A model generated the notes under the pieces. That model was not told the DNA's origin and made no database searches. It worked only from the letters and a program-made list of their open reading frames with translations. The position numbers and the translations under genes are program-made. A stretch of 64,000 nt of DNA from Scortum barcoo (taxonomy: Eukaryota; Chordata; Actinopteri; Centrarchiformes; Terapontidae). Position 1 is the first letter of the stretch; the number at the start of each line of letters is the position of its first letter. The DNA lies in contig CM041541.1 of NCBI GenBank assembly GCA_023238725.1, forward strand, positions 5,614,884-5,678,883. Reading direction: 5' to 3'. Positions 46,601-58,600 of the stretch are shown here, piece by piece.

Positions 46601-49600
46601 TGACTCGGCCCTGGCAGGGCTCTTCTCCTTGATCCTCGCAGAGCTGACATTTGGCACAGCGGTGACACCTCACCAGCTGAAAGGACAATTCTCAGATGAG
46701 CCTCCTCAATATTTCAAGTCCAGTGACATTTCATTAGATGAAGAGGAAGTTTAGATCCTGGCAAATGCTTCTTCTCGCATCTCAGGGAGCCAGGTTAGCC
46801 GAGCTGACAGTCACCTGCGGGAAGGAGGTGCGGTGGAGGAGGAGGTGTCACACACACAAGGTGCGCACACATGGATGGGCACACACTTGCGAGCGCACAC
46901 AAGCTGGCGGACGGAATAACCTTTCATGAGCTCTGTGATGCAAATGTCTCTTCCGCTCAGTGTGTGTGTGTGTGTTTGTTTTGGCCGGGCTTAATGTCTC
47001 AGATTTAACACTGTTTTTCTCAAGTTTCACACTCCATGTTGTTTACATCAAAACTTAAGGATACTCCGCCTATATAGCAGCTTCAAAACAACCAGCCGGA
47101 TCCACTTTTCAGCCAATCAAACGCCACATGAGACCGTCTTCCTAAGCCAATGAATGGGCTTCATTTTTTAAAACAAGCAGCAAATTAAATGGCGGGTACG
47201 TTTTTCATGTTGATAGCCATATTGTCATCTGTCAGCTTGGTACATTGTATGACATTACGTCGCCATGGTGATGTCTGCCTGTGTGTTGACGAGCATTGTG
47301 ATAATAATAATAATAAGCCGTACTTACAGAGCAGATGATCTCATTATATTTTTTGTAACCCTCACTGCATAAATGAGCAAATTAATGAGAGTCTTTTTTA
47401 ACTTCTATACCTCCTTAATGCTTGATAATATGGAGCCACCTGCCAAGACAGAAATATGTGCAAATTAATGCAGCTTCTTGTGCCATTTTTTTTTTTTTTA
47501 ATAAACACTTACACTGTCTAAAAAGGAAAACAGCAGACCTTGACCAGAAATTTGGCTTCCCTCAAAATGTTTAATTCCTCTTGGTTGTGGAGCTTTCATT
47601 CCTTCAGCGTTTCCGAGTTAATGAGAAACCACAAAGGAATGTCCAAGCAATCGTGTCGGGTTTTGAAGCGGGAGGCTGATACCAAGGTGAAGTGCATTAG
47701 TAGGTAATAAGACCAAGCCGGGCCTGGATCTTGGCTGACACATTTCCCATCCCTCTGAGCTCTAACCATTTAATCGATTTCCATCTGTGTCTCCCATGTC
47801 CACTCCACTCCAGCCAAAGCGCCGGTGCTTGGTCAGGGATTTGAGGGGGGTGGATAGACTTGGTCATGTGATGGAGCCGCTGTGGAGAACAAATCAGAGG
47901 GACCATTTTGTTAGAGATGTTTTTTTTGGATCTTGTGCTTTTTGGGCTAAAATATTTATTTCTGATTGCACTAGATTTTATGGAAGATTTAAAATACCTG
48001 AATAAAAACAAAGATTGAACTACATTAACCATACTTAAGTGTATTTTTTAAATTTATGCATTCACTGTATAATGAATGGCATACTGTATGTTAAAAGGAA
48101 ACTTAATTGGGTTCTTGACTTTATTCAATGAATCAGTAGTTTTTCTAGTTAACTAGGAGATAGGTTAACTTCATGGGGTTACATTTGTGATTGAGAGATT
48201 TTCAAAACTGTGGACAGTCAATCACAAATGCAACATAATGTCCCTGTGAACAAACTTTTTTGCCCCCCTCCGAACAAACTTTTTTGCTGCATAATAAGCA
48301 ATTAATAAAGAGGAAATGGATATAAGAATATGTGTTGTATATCACTTTATATCCTAGCTCAACTTTTTATTGTGGCATTTATTTCATGAGAGAAGTCTCA
48401 AATCCGTACGGAAGATTTGAGACTTCTCTCATGCAATAATAAAAAATACGGGAGCTACCTGTGTGTTTTTGCCACTCTGGGGATACCTAACGTGGTGGAG
48501 ACAGATGTGGCATCTTCTCTGAAACCGCTAAAATCTCATCCCCTGCATTAGCTTGTCTGGTATCAGGCAGTTTCCATTCTTGTGATTGCACCGGGGGAGC
48601 GAAATAATGCATAATTCATTGTTTACCTGATGGACACAAAGTCTAATTAAATCTCCAGAATGTCTCCAGCTGTGACGGGGCGGCTTCTGATTTTTCTTTC
48701 TCTCGCATTAAAGTGACAAAGTCGCTTGCGGGAGAGTCACAATACTGGTCACTCAGGACTTGTCTATCAATTTAATGTCAGTCTCACAATATCGTTGGCC
48801 GTGTGTGAATAAGGCACCTAATACTCTGTCTCTCCCCCCATCAAAGAGTGTATAGCACTAACCCCCCGTCATGACAGACGTCCATTGCCTATTAGCATTA
48901 TTATAAACATATTCCATTGTGAATGTTAACGCAGTATCCTGGGATTAGCCTAAGCCGAGCCAAAAAGCTTTCCATTTGCATCCATTTGTGCCGTGATCTT
49001 CAGCGGCGTGTGAACAAAGTCTTGAAGTCGATTTTAATGTCTGTGTCATAGCTCGCGAGACACATTGACTTTCAATTCAGCCAATTCGCAAAGTAATTAA
49101 CTATATGGCTGATTTACTCATTCAACAATAAAAAAGCTGGTATAAGAGCTTGTTGTGCTTGTTTCATTATTCTTTAAGTATTAGCAGAATTGAATCGAGG
49201 GGTAATTTACAAAACAGCCTGTGCACAAATGTGTGTTTGTGTGTAACCAGCTTCCCCAGCCCCCCCTCCCCTATTTTGCTGAGTTATTGCTCGGCGTTTG
49301 CTGTGTGATTGCCTGGTGGCGATTCATAAGCAGTGAGACCTTTCCCTTTGCTTGGTTCTCATTAAACCTCAGAGGGAAGAGAAATACCTTCCCTACCCAG
49401 ATCTATTATATTTGATTCAGGGAGCTGAATACAATCTGGTACAGTATGTGCTCGCTTCCCCCACACACCTACATGCACAAACCACAAATACTCAAGCACT
49501 GCACACACACCTACGCAGACAGTCAATATCTGTCTGATGGGAAAGTCTTTTCATTAAGACTTACATGACTTCTCTATGCGTCCATGGAAAGAATATAACC

Positions 49601-52555
49601 AAATCTTCTGCGTGCCTTATGTCATCATTTATCTCCGCCCAATGAAATGAGTGCTTCTTTAACATGTTTGCTAGCTCGGTCCAATAAAGCACACTCTGCA
49701 GGGTCACCCGGTGAAGCGGCACTTTAAGTAATGGTTGTTTCTATGGGGATGATTTGCCGAGCAAACCCCTCATTCACACAGATGCACGTAGCTGCTCAGC
49801 CACATCCACGGTTCGGCCGCCTATTGACTGTGCTTCCTCCAGGCACCGGTTTAAAAAATAAGACAGGGAGGAAATCTAGCCGCCCTTCTTCTACTTAAAG
49901 CGGCTGGAATCGAAACTTTTCTAATAAGAATGCATGCGTAGTGATAGGCCCTGAGGAGAATTATCACCTGCACCCTAATCTGCAGCTTTATGGAGCTTTA
50001 TAGTGAGTTTCAGCTCATTGCTCAGCTGTCCGGCTGCAACTTTACTGTTTTGGTTCACTCTGTTTTCTTGCACCACAGCAGGCAAGCATTTGTGGTACTA
50101 AAGTAGTACCAACTGTAGCTGCTGAGCACCAGACAGCCAAAGTTAGCAGGTTGCTGGTGAGCATGATAGATTATTGAGCAGCTAAAGAGACAAATATTTG
50201 TCCTCAGGAGTTGGTATAGACCAACACATAGCTAAAAGAGAGGGACTATTAGATTTACACACATCATTTTGTATTGATTTTGGCTGTCCCTGTGGACAAA
50301 GGCGGCACCTCTAAAGATGACAAATTCGTAACATATCTTCACCCTTACCTTATCTTATATCTTGTTAGTTTAATCTGTAAAAAAGTAAATTGCAGTTTTA
50401 TGGGTTGTGTGCTGTGATCAGTAACTCCCCAGAGTCTCTGCTGTTTGCCTGGCAACTTCTGAGGAAGAAATGATAGATCACCTTTTTAAAGTGTTTTTTT
50501 TCTTTCCTTTTTCTTTTTTTTCTTTTAACCATCTTTACCTTTTATCAGAGCCAGGCTAGCAGTTTCTCCCTGTTTTTCTGCCATTACAAGCTAAGCTAAT
50601 TTGTCACTAAGTACACATTTACTGTCCATACATGGGAGTGGTATCAATCTTATCATCTAACTCAACACAAGAAAGAGTGTAAGTGTACTTTCCAAAATGC
50701 CAAATTATTTCTTTAAATGTTTTTGATTGGCACAGACAATGGACACCTTCTATCCATATGTCCTTGAATTGAATTTTACTAAAGTTGTAGTATCTGCCAG
50801 AGGAGGTCGAACTTTGCAACTCTTTTGGATCGAAGAGGTCAGCAGTAAACATCACCTGCATATGAAGGACCACAGTTCCCCAGCAGCAGGGTGATTGCAG
50901 CTGATGTCCCTCTCAGCGGTGCAGATGGCCTGCTGCAGCTTGTCCTTGGAGTGAATAGCTGCTGAAATGGACAGATGTGGGTCAAATAGCATTTGCAAAT
51001 CATTTTTAGCCCGTGCTTCTTCCTGCTTCGGAGAACCAGATGGCTTCCGTTCCCCCCACATGCTGCATGCAGTTTTTAGTAATTTAAACACTTCTTGGAG
51101 GCAGAAATAGTCTCAATGGTTGGGTTAAACTCTAGTGGGAAGAACAGCAGAACTACATTTTCTTTTTTTTAAATTTTTTTTTTTTACTGTCATTAGATTG
51201 AAGTGCTAAATGATAGAAGATTTCTAGTTATATTTGGATTAATTTTTCTACCTTACACAAAATTTAAATAGCGATGGTAGTGGTTTTGTTTTCCTGAACA
51301 TGGATCATCTGTAAATGAATACAAATACATTATTCGGAAAAGTTAAAGATAATGCGCTCTTAATCAATCTTAGCAGCATCCACATTTTTTACAGACCTGT
51401 GGTTTGTCCCTTGTCTGATGATTTGCCACAAACTTTACACCACTTTTTTTTTTTTGAGTTAGGTTTTAAGTTAAGTGTTCAGTGAAATCATACATGTCTT
51501 GCTGTGAGGATGTAGCTGAAGCAAATCAAGGAAAAGTGTCCAAAAATCAGAAATCATAATAACCACAGTCAGACAGTCCTCTGTGTGATTGTTGTCTGTA
51601 CAGTGTATTCTTAGCCTTTTTTTCACACTGCTCACAGAGTTTGATTTTTAGATTTGCTTTTCGTCAGTTCTCACCATTGGCTGTGCAGTACATTTTGCCG
51701 CTGTTCCACGGGTGTTATTTTTACCTCATGATCTGATATTGAGGCCTGGCAGCATGCTTGCGTGACTTGAGAGTGGACCGGAGACTGATAAAGTTAGGGG
51801 GCGACTCAAAAATGCATGCAAAATGACCAAGCAAGCTTTTTAGCGTTTTGTCATTCGGAATAGCTTAATCTTTCATAAACGCTTCAAACCAGCTTTATTT
51901 TCATCTTGAACTTCCTCCTACTCCATGCACGTCTTCCCTTTTTTCATAAATTCTGAATTATGGTTGAATGTGGCCTTCTAATTTTTTTCTGCTTCCGATT
52001 TATTTATTTATTTATGCTTTACTAGTTGATTAATTTAGATACATTTTTATAGCATGATGTATTGTATATGATATAGGACATGGATCTTTTTGTGAAATAA
52101 ACAGATACAGATAGCTTTACTTTGAAATATCTTCTCTGTCTGAGCTCTAACTTGGCATTTCATAGTACGCCAACATACTAATAAACATAAAAAAAAAAAA
52201 CAGGTGTCTAGATTTCATTAAAGAAAATTGTACAAAAGCACTGTTTGGTTGGAAATAAAAAAACCCTGGGATGTGTCTTCCCAGCTGTTTTTCTGCCTCT
52301 GTATCTCTGTTTAATTGTCAAGTGGTTTTCAGCCAGTGTGAGAAAAACCTTTGTAAAATGAAGTGAGCTCAGGGCACACGCCTGACATTTCGCTCGAATG
52401 TTAAGTAAATCAGTCTATTGTCCAACAGATTCATTGGATTGACTTCTTTAAAACTTTGTTTAAAGAGCTTCTTATCTAAATCTAAGTCATTTAGCTCTGT
52501 TTGTGTTTTCTGGCGCTCCTCAACAGTTTTGACATTTTTCAGTAATCAATTACTC

Positions 52556-52606
<51 letters not shown>

Positions 52607-55600
52607 AGGAAATCTGTTGTCTTGCCAATTCAGTTCAGTGCCATGCAGGCTGAGAGCTGCTGGAAAAGACAGCAGAGAGAGCTTTGTTCCTAAGTGGAGG
52701 TGGCGCATAAAGATACCACTATATGACCCCCCACTGCTCTCCTCCACCTATGACATTAAATGATAACGCAGCTTCGGTACGTGCTTCTCACCTGTTGTTT
52801 GATACCGCATTAGAAGATATCGTTTGAAATACTGTTGCAGTTTGAAAATGTTTAACTTGGACGCCCACAACAGACCTAACAATTTCAAGGTCAGTTATTG
52901 GGCTCTTCTCTTCATTGTGTTGTTCTTACTTTCAAGGGGAAAAAAAACGAAAAGAAAAGTCGAAAGTTGCACATGTGTTGACACACATTAATCAATCTGT
53001 GATGCCAAAAGGGAGTATTGGTCGCCTAATAAAAAGGGCTGTGTGGCCTACTTGTGATTAAGGGCCTGACACCAGAGACCCGACACAAATATTCCTGTTG
53101 TCTGCTCATATATACATGAGTTCAGTTATGATGGCTATAAATTAAAATGCTAACTAATGACAACAGGCCTGCAGCAGCTTCACAATCAGGAACAAAAGTA
53201 CACAGTTGTGCATTTTCATTCTGAAACCTACAGGCACACATTGCTTCCCGATATGTGCACACTTTTATCTGCCATAAACTTAACTATAATTCAAGCCACA
53301 GATTTGTACCATTTAGTTTGATAGTGATGGACAAGCCCATGTGGTCCACCGGTCCTTGGCTGCATCCCTGGCAAACTTGTATCCAGCTCGGCCCAATCAA
53401 ACACAAATGACGCTGATGATCGGTGGGAAGCCACAGAGGGATCAGGTCGGTTTTGCAGCACTGGCAGCTCATACAGTGACGGCTGATGTAACTCTATTGT
53501 CTCCCGTCACCCACCTCAGCCCAACATATCCAAGCATTGCACTGCTGTTTACAGTCTCCCATTTTTAAAGTTCTCAGCACTAAAGATGTATCTCTCAAGA
53601 CAGTTAATATGCACAGAAAAAACACTAAGTTAAACTGCAAAATACTTTAACTCACCCCAAACCTTTAATTCATGTGTGAAAATGAAGTTATTGTGTATGT
53701 GAATAATAACTGATATCAAAATGGCACAGATGTTGACACTCAGATGTTTTGTCAGAATGACAGCGGACTCCAGAAGTGTGCTCCTCACCCACTAACGTGA
53801 CACTCAGTGCGTCCTATACCTGATTTATGAAGCTATGTGACTGCTATTGTGTGTTAAAGTGAATACTCTTTGGATGCCGATATAAAGAGTACAGACGTTT
53901 CACATTCCACTTTGTAAAACATTTAGATTTCCATCTAATGTGAAGAAAGACTCTTCCTGCGATTCAAGATTCAAGCTTTTTATTGTCATTTGCACAGATA
54001 AAAACAGGTTTCACTGTACAATGAAATTCTTGCTTTGCTCTTCCATGTTCAATGCCAGGATAAATAGAAAAATATAAATACAAGTAAATAATATACAGTA
54101 AATAATTTACAATAAGTGTGCAAAAAAAAACGTACATTCAGGTATTAAACTATATACATTCAAGTATTGCACGTCCGTGGTAAAGTGGTCACATAACACA
54201 GCAAACAAGAAAACTGAAAATGTCCACAGCACTCCACATACCAAAAACAGGTAGCCTATCAATACTGGTATTAAAGTGAAATTAGAGTAACATTAAAGTG
54301 AGGGAATCACTGGACAGATTCTCATCAACCTCACACGCAACAGGAGATGAATCGCTGTGTGTGCCGCAACCATCCTATCTTGACAATTAGATGGAGGATT
54401 CTGCATATGAATAAAAGAAAGTGAAGACTGAAAGTGAGAAAAAACTGTCATCAAACAGTAGAACATTTTTGGAAATATACTCATTACCTTTTATGATAAG
54501 TGGTACTTTTTCTTTTTACTAAACTGTCAAATTGTTCTCTAGTTTTATAAGTGTGTAATGATCTCATATGCTCTTTTGTGTTTTTTATAATAAAATCTGT
54601 ACTCAAAAATAAATTAAGGACAATTGTAATGTAGTCTCTTGAGTATCTCAATAGTCAGCTTTGTTTTGTTGAAATCTATATATGTCAAAAAAGAATTATT
54701 TAAAGGCATGCAATTTATAATCTAATCACATTGTAAACATTCACTCACAGTCTATGCAGCAGATTTGCATTTTGCATCTTATGAGTTACATAAAGTCGTA
54801 GCGACAGAGGCTGTAAGCTCACCACTGGCGGGCTGTAGCAGCAGCAGTTACAGCTTTTCCAGGCAACTTCAACCAAAGGTGATGTGGGCTGAAGGGCTTT
54901 TACACAAACCAACAACAGAGAACAGAGAGGTCATGCATGACATGATGTGTTATTACTGTGGATGACACGCATTGCAGCAGGGTGGCAGAGGATGGAGCGA
55001 TGGATTACAGTGTGTGCAGACTATACTCTTGTGGATGCATGACTGACTTGAACTGTATGTCCATAAGTGTGACTTCAGTGGTTAACCAAACAGGGGGCGT
55101 ATTTACATACAGACTGGAATAATCCAAGTAAACTATTAACAGGAAAAAGTAATCTGAAGTCTAGTGTTTAGAGGCGTTTGCCATCCTCAAAAGAGAAAAA
55201 AGTGTCTAAGAAACAAATCCTTTGATCTATTTAAAACTGATGGTGATGATTTAAACCTGTAGGATTGTTTCAATTAGTCCATATTTATACGTTACTTTAC
55301 ATCAAGGATGTTGTTTAAAGATTATGTCACAACTCCACAGAGCCACTTACTTAAATTAGGGTTTTCGCTCTGTTTTACCACAAATTGAATGTGCTTTGCT
55401 TTTCTATGGCATATTTGACAGAAAACTGACCAGCTGTTTAGCATTTTTGGCTCTGTAGGGTGCAGTGGGTCACAGAGTATTTCAAGCACTGCACATAATT
55501 GTTTGCCTTAGTCAAACAGTGTTGTTTCTGATTGGGTCACCACAGGCAAATATCTAGGAGGCCTGAAGTACTGTAGATGACAATTTAGTAAATAGGACGC

Positions 55601-58600
55601 AATTAATTATTTTACAGCACATTTCTTTTGAAAGTGAGACCGGAAATGCCAGGCTCACCCTCGGGGTGGTACTCCCAGCGCATTGCTCCTTGGACACTGT
55701 ATGGGAGTTGAACGGTCAGCTGGGATATGTATGTCTGTGTACATGGTTGTGTGTGTGTGTGTGTGCCTGTTCACCGGGGCTGTCAATTCGTAATGCATTT
55801 GTCATGCCAGCCAGGCCAAGCAGGCATAAAAGCCCTTTCTTCTTAATCGAGGCCCACAGGGTAATGTGGTAATACAGATGGGGCCTGTCATGCTTTTCTG
55901 AAAAGGAGGAGGAGGAGGAGGATGAGCAACATGAAGAGGAGGAAGAAGCATTCATCTGGCCTCTGTGGATCAAGGTTTTTCTAATAGAGGTGGAAAATTG
56001 GGTTGATAGATAGACTGACAGACAAGTAGATAGGTATGTGAAAGTTTTACTTACTTCACATACTGATTAGAAGATGGTGTCTTTGCAACTTTATTTTTTC
56101 TTTGAGAGATAAAAGAGAACAAAACAAGCTCTAAAGCAGAAGTATGAAAGGAATAAACACTACAGAAGAAGTAGTTTTTCACAGCAGCGTCATCTTTACC
56201 TACGCACCATCTCACATGAATCCGCCATGCGTTATTTGGACATATACGTCAGGTCGGCTCAGCTTCGGTGATGGCTGTGTGTGTTCAAAGACTCACCCTC
56301 ACTTCCAGAGGGGGAAAAAATATTGGAAGGAGGCGGGAGGACAGAAGTGTAGGTATTTCCTCCTGTATTTTACTGGAAAACGAATCTTCCTGAAGAAAAG
56401 AAGAAGTGATTACTGTCACTCAGTAGACCAAGCTGTCGGAAACGTGGAGATTCAGAGTGTCATCATCTACTTTGATTATCCGCTGTGGTGTAAATTAAGG
56501 ACAGTTCCCTCCAGGTTGTCCCAGTTTCCGAACGCTGCAGACCTGCTAAGTTGTAATAGATCAGCACCCCCCAATGCTTCCACGTCTGTGGTCTTTCAAT
56601 TTTCTCCATTTCCACCGTAAATGGGTCTCACAGGAGGGACAGTAGTTCTCGCTGTCACCCAGGTTTCCTCCAGGTGTTTCTGCTCCATAATCCAAAGACA
56701 AGAAGATGAGCTGGACCAGTCTACACCACACAAATCTGTGATTATTGTTCAGCTCTGTCTGTCTTTGCCTAATAGTGAGGCTGGCGGGGTGTCCTGTGGC
56801 TTCCCCATGCATGCAGAAACATGTTCCAGCCCCTGGTTACCCTGAACGAACAATGAATGCATCTTATGCATTTCTCTATAATTTGTACATTGTTATTATA
56901 TATTGTTCTGTGCACCTTTCTATGCCAGATTTCTCCAAATGGACAATGATGATTTGATTCTGAGCCTGAACTCGGGCTTGCTGCTGAGCCAATGCTGCCA
57001 GACAGTTCTCAGAAGAGGGTTGGAGACGCGAGCCAGTGACCAGAAGGGTGCGAACTGGAAACCCTTGAAAATGATTAAAAGCAGAAAAAAACAGAAATAT
57101 TCCTCTCCTGGGTGCAAGGGCGGCGTAGAGTCAGAACACTCGTCGTCCACCACAGACACCTGGGCTCGATTCCCGGAGGCTGCACTCTGCTTTGTGGTCC
57201 ACTCCCATGAAGCCAAGTAGCAGTGTCTGTGAATGGGAGGCCTGTGAGGAATGATGTCTTCTTCTTGACTCCCTCTGATTAATCAGATGTTGAGACAAGT
57301 GCTCCAGAGTGACCTGCAACATCATGTGAGAGGAAATAGGGTTGACTATGTGACAATAACCAGAAGCTGATACGAAATTGGAAGAGACACGGATTAAATA
57401 CTAAAGTCACTGCCGTTTACCATGTTATTATCTTCCATCCAAACGTGTTAGGGTACTAATATTTGCTAATTAGCACTAAGCACAAGGTACAGCTAATGCT
57501 GAGGCGAATGTCATTGGTTTTGTGGGTATTTGGTTAACCAAATACAAAATTTCACCAGATGATGGCAGCAGAGGAAGATTAAGTTACCATCAAAATGATG
57601 AGTGGGTGCAGTTTAGGAGAAAATGAACGTCTGAACCAAATCTTATAGCAGTTCATCCAATCGTTGTCAAGAAAAGGATGCAGGAAAACTCGAGGGAACA
57701 CCAAAGTCATTAACATCCTCTGTGCACCATGAATGTCTGAAGAAAATATGTGATAATCCATCTTGTGAATATTGAGATACGTCTGTCTGGACCAAAGTGG
57801 TGGACCAACTGGCTGCCATCTCTCAGGCCACACCACTAACTTCACTAAAATTTGGGATAAAATATAGAGTATATTTTCTCTTTCACGCCACCAAAACAGT
57901 TGGGGATCACCAGGCTCTTCACTGTAATTGTTACTGTTATCTCATATTTTCAGCATTACACCGTGGAAACTGGATGCTTTTGAATTAATACAGATGTCAG
58001 CCTCGACCAAGACCACAAGAGCATGTCTGTGGGTGCTGTACATGCTCAACTGTGTTCAAAAAGCTAATTTCAGAAGTGCAACTGCATTGTTGTCCCTCAT
58101 TGTCCAGTTGGTGGAGCAGAACATGCTGCTGGAATTAAATCAACGCCTCCCAGCAGGCCTTCACTAACCAAAACTGTTTGCATCAGTGGCCCAGCACAGC
58201 AGGTCCCTGGGGACATAACACGCAGATGTGCACACACAAACACACCAGCGCGCACTCCAATTCTGCTATTCATATGAACATCAAGACACAATGACATGAC
58301 TGTGAAGATGCTGACAATTTAACACTATAGAAAGTCTTCAATGTCAGTGAAGCATAAAGAATGAACAATTGAAATGAAAGTAACATGGTTCATGGATTCA
58401 TTAAGTAATTTATACAAGTCAGATGCAAAGCCCCAGTTGTTTAATGCTCTTAACTGATATTACTGCTGTCTGTAGATAACCAAATACTACACTATTCCTT
58501 CAGCAACCATGCTGTTGTTTTATCTCTTTTCACCTTTTTATCAAACCTTGTTTGCGCTGGGAGGTAACTCGAGAACATTTGTTCTTTCTCAGCTTCAACT

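Noticed and set aside
56144..56620. 158-codon plus-strand frame in gabrg3 intron 2
   Set aside because: No recognisable domain, no start context or splice signals of note, and decayed repeat follows it; a chance frame until transcripts show otherwise.
57150..57185. tRNA-like B box (GGGCTCGATTCCCGG)
   Set aside because: No A box or acceptor stem could be paired at the right distance. It is probably a tRNA-derived SINE remnant or chance.
57579..57845. 88-codon minus-strand frame
   Set aside because: Lies wholly within the teleost interspersed repeat at 57440-57835.
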